Shown here: piece by piece, positions 48,242-58,128 of the stretch
How the letters are laid out: each line of letters opens with the position of its first letter
How positions within the stretch are numbered: the stretch's first letter is position 1
Assembly (NCBI GenBank): GCA_030867875.1
Contig: JAOWCC010000252.1
Coordinates: 1 to 64,000, forward strand
DNA: 64,000 bases
Source: Actinernus sp. WN-2022
Lineage: Eukaryota > Cnidaria > Anthozoa > Actiniaria > Actinernidae
Reading direction: 5' to 3'
Notes under the pieces: generated by a model
Databases searched by the model: none
Seen by the model: only the letters and a program-made list of their open reading frames with translations
What the model was told of the DNA's origin: nothing
Made by a program: the position numbers and the translations under genes

Positions 48242-49916
48242 AACAAGAGCCCATCTGGGCTTTCACTCGGGCCACATGAGATTGAAGATGAAATACACTT
48301 TCATTTGAAATCCTCTTAGTAATAACCAAAGGGAATAATTATTAGCTGAATTTAGCAGTCTTTAGGAGTGGCCGGTAGCGCGGTGACTTTCATTCTCTGC
48401 TCCCCTATGTGTAATTAAATATTTTTGTTTTTCTCGTATGTTGACCTTTTAATTTAAACACTACTTATTCGTTTAACACTGCATTTGAGCAGGCATATAT
48501 TCATTGTTTTGAACCCGAGAATTAACCGTACTACCGTACTTCATGGTCCCTTTCTTTAGTAGTGGGTTGTCGGTCAGGTGATTGTAAACTCTCGTCATTT
48601 AGCACAGAAAATGTATTCTGATGAATAGGGATCGGGTTGTCATGTAACAAAGATGGCTCTTGAACAAACTGATTCGTTGGGCTAGTCTCGGAACACTGGA
48701 GACCTTGGTCTTTCATTGTCATCTTTTTGGTATTCTTGATTTTTTTTTAAAAGTTTGAAAGTCGGATCTAGCTTTATTATATCCGCTTTCAACTCGCCAT
48801 TTTCAACTTCTAGGTCAATAATACGTGATGACAGCATCTTGATTTCGGTCTTGTATATATTATCTTGCTGCACTAATTTGTCTTCCCAATGACTGAGTTT
48901 CGTTTCTTGATTCGTGTTTTGATGTGACGAGAGTAAGAATTCATTACGCACTCAGTTAGGTCAGCCTCCATGTTACAAATCAAGGTCATTAAATCAGAGA
49001 AAGAGTTCTTATTGCGGGCTAACCATCCTCGTGAAGAATCTAAAGAATTCCGTCTCTTCCGGTTTGAATATGTGTATGTCGCTTGTTGATCCAAAACTAC
49101 AGGCTCTTGGGGTTTTTCATTGACTTGTGAACTTGCAGGCTCTGTAACTTGTTTCGTTTTCTTAGTATAACATAAAGTGTTGAACATGTTCTCAAGCATG
49201 TCGCGCGTGACCTCTGTTTCTTCATTCATTAAGTTCTCTACTTTCATCTGTAATCTGGGAAACTCAATCTTTGCCCATGCCTTAGCACATAACTATTCCT
49301 GTTGTTAAGTAGACGTGGATGGTTATAAGTAAAATCCTTCGACAGCTTGTACCGTTTCCGGTAGGTCAATATCCTCGCTGGAACGAAATAACTTGATCTC
49401 AATACTCTCTGACTGTGTCTCTGCCTCATTTAAGTGGTCGATCCAACTTACGGTAAAGTTAAATGTCTGACAGTTTTTAAGAGACTCATAATATTGGTCA
49501 TGAAGTGCCTTCACTCAAAATAAGATGTTCTCCTGGAATGTTTTAAATGCAGCACAGTGAGCCGATGGCTTATAGATTCCAATATATATTTCTTCGAATT
49601 TTAGCTTTCACTGGCTTCAGGTCGTCGTACGTGTCGTATATAAAATCACTGGCCATCTGGGTAAAAAACGCGGTCCAATATCCTGAGCCTGTTGGAAGGC
49701 TTTCGCACGGGTGAAGTTAAATAAAACATTAAACTGCTTACATTTGAGAGATGGGACTCCAAATTAGAGAGAAAGTTCCTCGCGGGTCCTCCACCATCTT
49801 GATTTACTGTATTAAATTATGTAAATAAATTAACCTGGCGATTGTTGCGTGACCAGCACAGTGCAATCTGATTGGTGTGAACTTGAACTTTATCGCATGC
49901 TCAGAAATTTTGCTGC
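48242..49916 (-). pseudogene. Gene-like repeat, copy 2
   Basis: Direct copy of 37191-38912, highly similar with scattered small indels and boundaries at the same words (AACAAGAGCCCATCTGGGCT at the left). The minus frames are somewhat better preserved: KALHDQYYESLKNCQTFNFT (49514-49323), MKVENLMNEETEVTRDMLEN into a 124-codon frame (49247-48873), and an 89-codon frame with SSRIIDLEVENGELKADIIK (coiled coil). The first exon reads MVEDPRGTFSLIW before a GTAAG donor-like site. Lesions differ between copies, so each decayed separately after duplication. Confidence 0.62.
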
Positions 49917-49929
49917 ACGAAACCTAGTT

Positions 49930-50635
49930 GGTTTTAAAATTAATGGGAAAAAAGTATATGCAGGTACTAGTCATTTATATTCAAGGTTAATATCTCCTGT
50001 CATAATTACAGTTTTATCTTATTTACTTGTTATGAAGAGAGTTCTCTCTAAATATTCTAAAAAGACTTGAGGATTTCTTAGTTTAGGATGTAGATAGATA
50101 ACACAAATTAATATGTTAGATTCATTTTCATTAAATATTTCAATCCAGAGAGCTTGAAACTCACCATCACTAGAGAAACAAGACTTTGAGAGATCATTCC
50201 GTCTGATATAATTTAGTTCATGTTAAATGTAAAAGTCACATCCACTGTTTGAAGTTGATTCTGATAGTTTCTCAAAATTATTGTAAAATTTGAGCTTAGG
50301 TGAAAAAATGTATGATCCTTACTTATGGGGTTCCAAATTTCAGAAAGTGCAATAACACTGAAATTGAAATCAAGATCTGCCAGAAGATTTGAAAAAGAAT
50401 CAAAGTTATGGTTTAAACTTTTGAGTGAATTATAGAAAAGTTTTTACTGTATTTACTAGTAATACTCTTGGATAATTTATGAAACTGGTGAAGGGAATAA
50501 TACTTAAAATCTGTTTCAAATGGTATTTCATTATCAGGATTGAAGTCAGAATCCGAAGATGTAAAATTTGTGAAAGATAAGAAAGAGTCAAGTCTGGGAA
50601 GTGAGTCAAAATCTAAGTTATCTACAATCGAAGTA
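49930..50635 (-). pseudogene. LINE ORF2 N-terminus: AP endonuclease fragment
   Basis: The minus strand from 50620 reads DFDSLPRLDSFLSFTNFTSS and DFNPDNEIPFETDFKYYSL into HSKSLNHNFDSFSNLL-ADLDFNFSVIALSEIWN, the start of the APE-like endonuclease of CR1/jockey elements (ending in the S-E-x-W box with the catalytic Glu). After shifts come ICVIYLHPKLRNPQVFLEYL and VIMTGDINLE, matching the G-D-[FI]-N box. It nicks the target for priming in intact LINEs. The RT is not joined. Confidence 0.8.
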
Positions 50636-51036
50636 CTTATGTATCAGTCAATTCCAAACCCGTGCATGCTCCCCCCCCCCCCCCCCCCAGGGCCACCCCC
50701 GGGCATTTGAACATTTTGAAAAAAAATCGATCAAATGCCCCACTACCAAGGCAGAAAAACTGTTCAAATGCCCCACCAGTTTTTCATCCAGGCTGTTCAA
50801 ATGCCCCACCATCGGTCACCGGATCAGAAAATTTTACAAGGCAAAGACTATTGACAACTAAATGAAATCATTGTTTTATTCAGAATGTCTGACTCAAGCA
50901 ATTCACAGGAAACACCGACGGTGAAAACCACCTTCAACCGGTCAGGGATGAGAACAATCATTTCTACCGGCTCGGTCGTTCTTGGTTTCAGTTATATACT
51001 TTATAATAAACGTATTAATGGTTTGAAATTGAATAT

Positions 51037-51589
51037 GTCTCTATCAATCCCAAGCCCGCCCATCCCACCTCCCCCCCCCCCCCCCCCCCCGGACAAGATG
51101 GGGCATTTGACAACCTTTCTGTCCCTGGGGTGGGGCATTTGTTTAGCGTCAGCCCGGGCCCGGGTTGTCAAAAATATATCCCACCCCTCCCCTGTGTTTG
51201 ATTTTGTTTTGCTCAACTGATCAACACGTGCTTGCTTCATCGATCAACATGGCGGCGGAAAAGTCATCCGTGAACATGACGTTAGGAATTTCCCAGTTTC
51301 GGGGTGAAGTGTGCGGTTTGTTGGGAACTGGCTAGTGAATGTGGGATTTGGGGGCACTTACGAAAGTGTTTGAAGGTGAGTACTGCATTACTTTATTAAA
51401 GAAAAGCGGTGAAATGTGGCTTTGAAACGGCGAAGAAATTTGGCGCGTTCGCTATAGTTGCCCCGGTGTGGGACATTTGCATAACTTAGCTGGCCCCACG
51501 GTGGGGCATTTGCAACGTTCTGATTCCAAAATGACAAAATCCCCACAAATGCTCGGGGGGGCATGGGCGGGCTTGGAATTGATAGAGAC
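51037..51589. mobile_element. 553-bp MITE nested in the C-rich MITE
   Basis: Left end GTCTCTATCAATCCCAAGCCC and the complement of the right end (GTCTCTATCAATTCCAAGCC) match; AT flanks both sides. A C-run (51070-51090) and GGGGCATTTG words (51101, 51132, 51503) relate it to the surrounding family. Pro/Gly-rich frames across the C-run are artefacts. Confidence 0.75.
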
Positions 51590-51958
51590 ATTAGCTTATG
51601 TTCTTGGTATATAAAGTATGCAACAGGCACCAATCGGCCCGTCTTTTACCGATATAATAATTAAGTTTTTAACTCGCGCGCTGTCGAGGGTCGCAGCAAA
51701 TTCAACTTATCACAAATCTTGTCACGCACTTAATATCACGCAGTCGGTCAAAGTTCATGAAGCAAAACATTTCTAGGTTTAAACATAAGCAATTTACCTC
51801 TGAAAGTGTCCTTCAAATTTGGCAGGTTTACTCTATCAAGCCTCTACAAATGCGCAATCATTATCCTGGAATTTCTCGAAGACACGTACGTTCGCCATTT
51901 CGACGCGAGAGATGCGAATTTGTAGACAGAAAGAATGTATTTTTTTGAACACCGATCA
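51590..51958. other. MITE interior, no gene
   Basis: A 63-codon frame (51757-51948) has no recognised feature. It ends at the GATCAAATGC word used as target by the polymerase element. Confidence 0.4.
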
Positions 51959-51963
51959 AATGC

Positions 51964-52235
51964 AGTAGTATAGCCGGAGTCAAAATGATACCCGCCTTGT
52001 TTTTCTCCACGATATGCCCCCTACCCCCATCGTCTTTGTTGGATCTAGTGAATTTTTGACCACGAATTAGTTCTTCTACGGTACCGAATGCAACATCTTA
52101 CCTCAATAATAATTTCGTTGTTGCATTCGGTACCGTGGAAGAACTAATTCGTGGTCAAAAATTCACTAGATCCAACAAAGACGCTGTGGTCGTATGAATC
52201 ATTTATGACTCCGGCTATACTACTAGGATTGCTGA
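51964..52235. repeat. Left terminal inverted repeat, palindromic
   Basis: Pairs with 60140-60437. The repeat is itself a palindrome: the outer AGTAGTATAGCCGGAGTCA recurs inverted at its inner edge (to about 52227), and the middle forms about 80-bp arms (TTGTTGGATCTAGTGAATTT inverted) around a 25-nt AT-rich loop near 52094-52118. Relative to the right copy the inner arm lacks about 30 bp (the GGCATCTCGTGGAG... part). Confidence 0.92.
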
Positions 52236-52257
52236 CCCCAAACGTCCAATTAGAGAG

Positions 52258-52270
52258 AATACATATATAG
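52258..52270 (+). promoter_or_regulatory. TATA-like element before the plus-strand genes
   Basis: ATACATATATAGG lies 16-28 bp before the ATG at 52286 and just inside the left terminal repeat. It is the only TATA-like word there. Promoter function is inferred. Confidence 0.4.
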
Positions 52271-52285
52271 GTATTACCGAAGAAA

Positions 52286-52510
52286 ATGGTGGCCTTAAAA
52301 GAATTACGCATACAAGCAAAGCAGTTTGGTCTGCGAGGTTTCTCAAGGCTCAACAAATCTGAAATCATTCAGGCAATAGCCAAGGCTCGCGCTCCCGAAT
52401 GGTTAAATAGGATCGAGCGGGGCATCAAAACAGGTAGGTATCCAGCGCTTCAAGGGATCCTGAAAATCCCCACAAACGCGTCCAACGTACACGGGAAGTC
52501 AAACAGTTAG
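52286..52510 (+). pseudogene. SAP-like DNA-binding N-terminal region
   Basis: ATG at 52286. Residues 1-35 read MVALKELRIQAKQFGLRGFS then RLNKSEIIQAIAKAR, the helix-linker-helix pattern of a SAP domain (L-K-x-x-A-K-x-x-G-L-x-G-x-S-x-L-x-K-x-E-I-I), which binds AT-rich DNA. After about residue 50 the frame degenerates and stops at 52510, while an adjacent frame opens at 52438 and continues the gene. A frameshift therefore lies between 52438 and 52510. Confidence 0.68.
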
Positions 52511-53079
52511 GTGAGAGGGTAACGGCAAGCCTACGGGCAAAGGCTGTTGCAGAGCGGACTATAGACAATCCTAGGGGTCGTCTACCTGATCTACGAAGAA
52601 TCGAACGGCGAATCCAGCAAAAATCTCGTAGTGAGCCACTGGCACGGAGTATTGCTCGAGAGGCAGACAATATTCTAGATGAGAGAGATGGTATGCTCGA
52701 GGGAGAGGAGAAAGGTAGACGTACCATTCAGTGGCGCTTCTTTCAAGGTGTGGCAGGGGACTTGACACCTAGGATCATGGAGAAGTTGACTGAGAATGTA
52801 GCAACTAGCTTTTACCTACGCTACAGCTACTCCTATCGCATTCGCAATGTCAACAACGGGCGTGTGATGCTCTGTTCTAAGACAGTCCCAGGTTCCCCAT
52901 GGGTAAATATTCTTGGCGATGCAGAGGAGTGGGTTGCCAACAAGGAGAGAGCCCGGTTGAATCCCGACAACATAGAGCGTCCCAATACCCAGTGGGCATT
53001 TGTGCATTGGATCCACGTGGATGTCAAAGTCGTGCTTGATCGTCAGCCCCTGTTAGGAACAGGCCCACTACCACACTAG
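52438..53079 (+). pseudogene. Continuation of the SAP-protein gene, upstream part of the polymerase gene
   Basis: Open frame without an ATG at its start (the first internal ATG is 52693). It has an Arg/Glu-rich helical stretch (RRIERRIQQKSRSEPLARSI) and then a folded-looking region with VNNGRVMLCSKTVPGSPWV and NTQWAFVHWIHVDVKVVLD. It ends at TAG 53077-53079. The polymerase frame starts 18 bp later in the same frame, so SAP part, this part and polymerase may originally have been one long product or closely coupled genes. My recollection of related elements is that this region is fused to the polymerase. The TAG may replace a Trp codon (TGG to TAG). Confidence 0.62.
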
Positions 53080-53097
53080 CTTCGGCAGAAGAAGGGA

Positions 53098-56000
53098 ATG
53101 AACGCCCTCGACCAATATGGCGACAACCTATGTCTTTGGCGCTGCCTTGCTGTATACAAAGGGACACGCGTAGACAAGTGTAACACTGCAGCTCGAAAAC
53201 TCGCTCAGGACTTCTATCACCTAGCAGTACCTATACAAGATGTCCCCAAGCCTTCTCTTGACCAGCTGGAGAAGATTGAGTTATACTTTGGGATAGGCAT
53301 TCGGGTGTATGAACCTACGGAGGATGGTGCTTGGCATCTGACACGGCAGGCAGCCCACTACAACCACGTGATGATAATAGGGATATACGAGGGGCACGCC
53401 TTCTATATCAAGAACACTAGCAATCTAGGGCACATCTACGTATGCAACGATTGTAAGCAACGGTTTATACAAGCCTCAAACCTCCAACGCCATGCGGAGT
53501 GTTGTAGTCGTGGCGAAACGAAGATCATCTGCCAAGGAGAAGCAATCAAAGCTCCCCAGTCCGCTTACGAAAAAGCCTTCTGGCCAGAGAGCACCGCTAG
53601 CAAAGCAGCTCTACGCTGGCTCAAGCGCGAGTCGGAAGCACGCCAGCACGCAGCTTGTGGGCATGGTGGAGAACGTTGGATCGAAGGAGCACCTGTGGAT
53701 GGCTACGAACCTCTTTCCAAAACCATCTTTCAATTCCATGGATGTTACTACCACGGCTGTCGAAAATGCTTCCCTCTAGGCAGAGTCGAGTATCGAAAGA
53801 CTTGCGACAGAACAGCAAAGCTACGTGAGGCAGGCTATACGGTAGTAGAGGCCTGGGGGTGCTCTACGAAGAAGTCTAACGAGCCCGTACCAACACCAAC
53901 ACAAACAGTCTACCCACACACAATAGTATACGACTTCGAGGCCTACCTCGATAGTACAAAAGGAAGACAACCAACAGACCGATTGACCATCGACAACGTA
54001 CACGTTCCCATATCCGTATCCATAGCCGACACACACAACCGCATACCAATCCACATCTGCCAACGCAACCCAAAAGATCTAGTATCTGCCTTCGTTGAAG
54101 AACTCCAGCAAAGGGCAAAGGCAATCCGAGAAGTCGTTGTTGAACAGTTCTGCCCCAGGACCACTGCTTTCGCTTTCGACACCCTATCAAAGGAACAACA
54201 GGCCAAAATCAATGAATGGTCCTACCAGGTTCCTATACTGGGATTCAACTCCGGTAGGTATGACATGAATCTCATCCGAAACTACTTCGTCGAAACTATT
54301 GCCGACACATGCAAGAAGGTCCAGGTGGCAAAGAAGGCTAATTCATTAATGTTTCTCTTGACCCCTGAATTTCGGTTCCTCGACGTGATGAACTATCTTG
54401 ATCCCGGCACTTCCTACCCTAGTTGGGTTGCCGCCTACGGATGCGAGTTGCAGAAAAGCGTCTTCCCCTACGATTGGTTTGATTCTCCCGACAAGCTAGA
54501 TCATATCAGTCTGCCTGACTATCCAGAGTGGCAATCGAAATTGAAAGGCGGATATCTGTTAACCCCACCAGAGTTCCAAGATTGCCAGCACGTCTTCCAG
54601 GAAAAAGGTATGGTCTACTTTCGAGACTGGCTGCAGTACTACAACGACTTGGATGTGGTCCCGTTTCTAGTGGCTCTCGAGAAGATGCGTAACTTCTATC
54701 ACGAAAAGGGCGTAGACATATTGAAAGACGCAGTGTCTATCCCTGGAGTCTCACTACGCCTTCGTCGAGGTAGTGTAGAGCGTGGAGCCGAGCTGTATGC
54801 CCCAAAAGCTGAGGCCTATCACATGCTCAAATGTGCTGTCGTGGGAGGTCCTAGCATAGTGTTCACACGATACCACGAAGCAGGCGTCTCCAAGATCCGC
54901 AGCCATCAGCTATCAAAACCAAAACTTTGTCGCAAGATCCTTGGCTACGATGCCAATGCCCTATACCTCTCGACTATAGCCTACGAAATGCCTTGTGGAA
55001 AAGAAAAGGTTGTACGCTATGCAGAGCCTGGTCCAGCCACCGAAGGACTTGCTGAGTGTCTGCGGAATGGGTCGTGGTTTGGTTACGCAGAGGTTGACAT
55101 CGAGATACCCAGAGCATTGTGGAAGAAATTCGAGGAGATGCCTCCCTTCTTCTACAATCGAGAAATTCCCGAGGAAGCAATCCCTCCAGAAATGGTGGCC
55201 TACCTCGAGAAGACAGGTCGAAAGCAACCAAATGAAAATAAACTAGTTGGTAGTCTATCTGGAAAGAGGTTGTTGCTCTATGCTCCCCTTCTACGTTGGT
55301 ATCTAGATCATGGAGCAGTGATGACTGCCGTCTACCTCACAATAGACTACGAACCGAAAAGAGTCTTCGGGTGGTTTGTGGATCAGGTTACTGAAGCGCG
55401 ACGGACAGGAGATGCAGACAAAAGCAAAGCCTTGTTGGCAGATGTGTTCAAGCTACTCGGTAACAGCGCCTATGGAAAGTTGATCGAGGCTCTGGAGCGG
55501 CAGACCAACGTCACCTACACCAAAGATGAGAAGGTTGTGGATAAAGCCCTGCGCAGTGCCTGGTTCGCAGACCTGGAGGAGGTTGGTGATGCCTACGAGC
55601 TCGAGAGTAGAAAGAATCAGATCCGGATAAAACGGCCGTTCCAAGTAGGTATTGCTGTATACCAGATTGGCAAGCTTCGTATGCTCGAGTTCTACTACGA
55701 CTTCCTAGATAAGTACATCGCCCGACAGGACTTCGAATATATACAAATGGATACGGACAGCGCGTACATTGCCATCTCAGGCAACAGCATTGACGAAGTG
55801 GTAAGACCAGAACTGCGTGAGGATTTCATAGCCTGCCGAAATGATTGGTTAGCTTGGGACAAGTGGAGCAGTCGCACTCCAGGCCTCTTCAAACTCGAAT
55901 TCCAAGGACAGCGCGCCATTGCCCTCTGTTCCAAGGCCTATTATGTCGATGTAGATGGTAGTCGGAAATATTCCACCAAGGGGATGTCTAAGCGGCACAA

Positions 56001-56193
56001 TGATATTTCATGGGATCGTTTCAAAGCAGCATTGCATGGTAGCATCGACCTAGCAACAAACCGGGGCTTCCGCTTGCTACCAGAAGGTATGGCAACCTAC
56101 GAACAGCAGAAGCTTGGGCTTTCGGCTTACTACGACAAAAGACGGGTTCTGCCAGACGGCATCCACACCGAGCCTATAGAGTACAGTCTTTGA
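53098..56193 (+). CDS. polB: Protein-primed family B DNA polymerase
   Basis: 1031 residues from ATG 53098; uninterrupted. It replicates linear DNA from a terminal protein, with 3'-5' proofreading. N-terminus: YGDNLCLWRCLA (7-18), which resembles the Cys box of OTU-like peptidases, with His100 in EGHAFYI as possible partner. C2H2/C2HC finger: C116, C119, H132, C135/C136. DGY (201-203) then FHGCYYHGCRKC (213-224), a Cys/His segment typical of Polinton polymerases. Exonuclease: ExoI D279-x-E281, ExoII N384...D389, ExoIII Y515-x3-D519. Polymerase: motif A D618-ANALYLS, motif B K785-x3-N789-S-x-YG, motif C D885-T-D887-S, and K946-x-Y948. All catalytic residues are present. It is 42 bp before the next gene. 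The in-frame TAG at 53077 may have removed an N-terminal extension. Confidence 0.95.
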   Translation: MNALDQYGDNLCLWRCLAVYKGTRVDKCNTAARKLAQDFYHLAVPIQDVPKPSLDQLEKIELYFGIGIRVYEPTEDGAWHLTRQAAHYNHVMIIGIYEGHAFYIKNTSNLGHIYVCNDCKQRFIQASNLQRHAECCSRGETKIICQGEAIKAPQSAYEKAFWPESTASKAALRWLKRESEARQHAACGHGGERWIEGAPVDGYEPLSKTIFQFHGCYYHGCRKCFPLGRVEYRKTCDRTAKLREAGYTVVEAWGCSTKKSNEPVPTPTQTVYPHTIVYDFEAYLDSTKGRQPTDRLTIDNVHVPISVSIADTHNRIPIHICQRNPKDLVSAFVEELQQRAKAIREVVVEQFCPRTTAFAFDTLSKEQQAKINEWSYQVPILGFNSGRYDMNLIRNYFVETIADTCKKVQVAKKANSLMFLLTPEFRFLDVMNYLDPGTSYPSWVAAYGCELQKSVFPYDWFDSPDKLDHISLPDYPEWQSKLKGGYLLTPPEFQDCQHVFQEKGMVYFRDWLQYYNDLDVVPFLVALEKMRNFYHEKGVDILKDAVSIPGVSLRLRRGSVERGAELYAPKAEAYHMLKCAVVGGPSIVFTRYHEAGVSKIRSHQLSKPKLCRKILGYDANALYLSTIAYEMPCGKEKVVRYAEPGPATEGLAECLRNGSWFGYAEVDIEIPRALWKKFEEMPPFFYNREIPEEAIPPEMVAYLEKTGRKQPNENKLVGSLSGKRLLLYAPLLRWYLDHGAVMTAVYLTIDYEPKRVFGWFVDQVTEARRTGDADKSKALLADVFKLLGNSAYGKLIEALERQTNVTYTKDEKVVDKALRSAWFADLEEVGDAYELESRKNQIRIKRPFQVGIAVYQIGKLRMLEFYYDFLDKYIARQDFEYIQMDTDSAYIAISGNSIDEVVRPELREDFIACRNDWLAWDKWSSRTPGLFKLEFQGQRAIALCSKAYYVDVDGSRKYSTKGMSKRHNDISWDRFKAALHGSIDLATNRGFRLLPEGMATYEQQKLGLSAYYDKRRVLPDGIHTEPIEYSL

Positions 56194-56234
56194 ACTCTAT
56201 GTTAGACACATAGAATCAAAGGTTACTTTCAGAT

Positions 56235-57087
56235 ATGGACGATCCTTATGGTCTGCTTGGCGATCTTCCTATGTCTAGTGGTTTCATGTTTGACCTTTTA
56301 GCCAAACCTCTAGTTCTACAACTACCTCTCAATCCTTTGGAAATGTGTTCCGAATGTCTATGTCCAATGGAAGTGCGAGGAATGGAGTTCGTATGTTCGA
56401 CCTGCAGGCGCGTTTCCGAGGAGATTGAATCGAGTGAAATAGCCTGTGCCTCCCCACGGTTACGTATCATAGGTCGAAACAGCTCTTGGTATCAACGCGA
56501 CCTAGATCGCACAAGTCCAGTAGCTCCTAACCAGGAATCGCGACAACGCACAATCATGCAGGAACTACTGGCATACGACACCGCTTATAGACAAAAGTAC
56601 AACCTATCATTTCCCACAAACGTATTGGCAATAACAGCTGAAGTATTCACCCAAGTACAGAAAGTTGGCTTTAAGCGTAGTCACATGAAGCAGAATATTT
56701 TGGCTGCTCTACTATACCATGCATGTATACAACTCAAGTTCATTCGCTCTAAGAAAGAGGTTGCGCGTTTTATGCAACTCAATATCCTAGGTATTGCTTG
56801 CGGCGATGACTTTCTGCACTCATTGCATAACGACAACAAAATCGACATCGACTTGAAAGCGGACCGACTCGCTCCCCATACCGTAACATTTTTTGCTAAG
56901 CGAGAACCCCATGCTAGCACCTCAGTACTAGACATATTGCTACAACAAAATACGACTTTGTTTCAAAAGAGCGCGGATCCCTCTCAAAGACTTCGTTAAA
57001 CGATGTGGTGTTCACAAAAAGGCGATTAAGTGTTTTATCCACGAGTTACTTGCTTACCATTCCCACTTCGAGCCCATCTATAACTGA
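56235..57087 (+). pseudogene. Zinc-ribbon, TFIIB/VLTF3-like protein (frameshift near the end)
   Basis: The ATG at 56235 opens 254 residues to 56999. C38-x2-C41-x12-C54-x2-C57 forms a zinc ribbon. Residues about 107-200 look like a cyclin-type helical repeat: RSHMKQNILAALLYHACIQL, then IRSKKEVARFMQL, the pattern of TFIIB core repeats (A-x-x-x-Y-x-A-C...K-x-x-E-[IV]-A). TFIIB-like and VLTF3-like zinc-ribbon factors direct (late) transcription in large DNA viruses. The frame ends early: near 56970 an adjacent frame carries on with KRCGVHKKAIKCFIHELL to a TGA at 57085-57087, so a one-base shift has probably truncated the product. Exact family assignment is uncertain. Confidence 0.65.
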
Positions 57088-57097
57088 GAAACATGGG

Positions 57098-58037
57098 CTA
57101 GCGACTGGGTACGACTAGGACCCCCTTTGGTGGCAGTTCTGTATCCCTAGGCACCACTTGTAGCTCTTCACGCACGAAGCCCCGCTTTGGCATCTTTTCT
57201 CCCCCTTGCTTTGCAAGGTAGTACAGCACTGGCTGTCCCGAAGATACTACGCTTCGTGAAATATCATACATCTGTAGGCTCCACACAGGATCAGTGGCTC
57301 TTCGTCTTTCGTCACCTTCCAACTCGCCAGGCGCATAAAGATATCGAACAAGAGCATCAAATGGTAGGCGAGTTTCTTCGAATCCCACGGGCCGAGAATG
57401 CATAGTGACTTTGGTGTCCACTTGCTTTGCCGACACGGCATTCGAAGGCTCCTTCCCTGTCAGTCGAGTCACCTCACTATTCATAGCTGCTAAGACTGCA
57501 GGAAGCCTTCGTACCCATTCTCTGGATCTAGTGGTTGTCTACCTCACCCCGTTGGACCTTTGTACCATGTCGCTCCAATGTTCCAGACATACGTCCCATG
57601 AACTCCCTACCAGGATCGACCTGTAACAGTTTTGGCCATGTTAATGGACTACGCTTATAGATTCGCTCAAAAGCTGCGCCACTTCACCACTATCTTTCGA
57701 GGTCAAAGGTTCTGCTTCTTTGAAGCGGCTTGCTATATCAACCACAACGAGGGCATATTTGTATAGCTTCCGTCGGACCCGGTCATGTGGTAGGAAAAGG
57801 AGATCGGCCTGGTGCACTTCGTTTGGCTTTGAGACTGTCCAGTGGGGTCTTGGAATTTCCTGTGGACAATATAGGTAGCAACATTTGCCAGAGGGCCTGC
57901 TTTTCCAGCCAACCTTTCGCTACAGCTTGCGACGTCTTCGCGGAAGTTGCGAGCTTACCCACGGCAGCGTAGCCTTTCCAATATCCTTCTGGACCATAGA
58001 AGATTGAGGATAGCTTTGCATCCATTGCTATATACAT
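57098..58037 (-). pseudogene. int: Polinton-type retroviral-like integrase, broken
   Basis: N-terminal part (ATG 58037): FYGPEGYWKGYAAVGKLATS and AKGWLEKQALWQ, characteristic of Polinton integrases. A shift near 57860 moves the frame, where the first catalytic Asp (about 57804, HQAD-L) and second (about 57616, VDPGREF) are seen. The region that should hold the third acid (Glu) is missing: the sequence jumps, with frame changes and a TAG, to WVRRLPAVLAAMNSEVTRLT. The C-terminal 128 residues (57484-57098) are open, with VRYLYAPGELEG-type and RRATDPVWSL boxes, and GFVREELQVVP near the end. It would insert the element and make its short target duplication; this copy cannot be active. Confidence 0.9.
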
Positions 58038-58067
58038 AATGACAAAAACCTTTAATCCCCCCCCCCC

Positions 58068-58118
58068 AAAAAAAAAAGACTCGTCGAGTTAAAGCTAGAC
58101 CTAACGAGTTTTTTTTTT
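58068..58118. terminator. A-run/T-run hairpin between minus-strand genes
   Basis: AAAAAAAAAAGACTCGT and ACGAGTTTTTTTTTT form a stem-loop between the integrase start and the gene upstream of it. A role in transcript ending is only a guess; it may be chance from homopolymers. A C-run adjoins it. Confidence 0.25.
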
Positions 58119-58128
58119 CCTTGAGAGA

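Noticed and set aside
50601..51240. Pro- and Gly-rich open frames
   Set aside because: They depend on poly-C runs of MITEs; run lengths are unreliable and no domain is present.
53621..55934. Many long frames on both strands within the polymerase region
   Set aside because: They overlap the fully supported PolB frame and show only shadow composition (Cys/Trp/Tyr-rich or Ser/Arg-rich).
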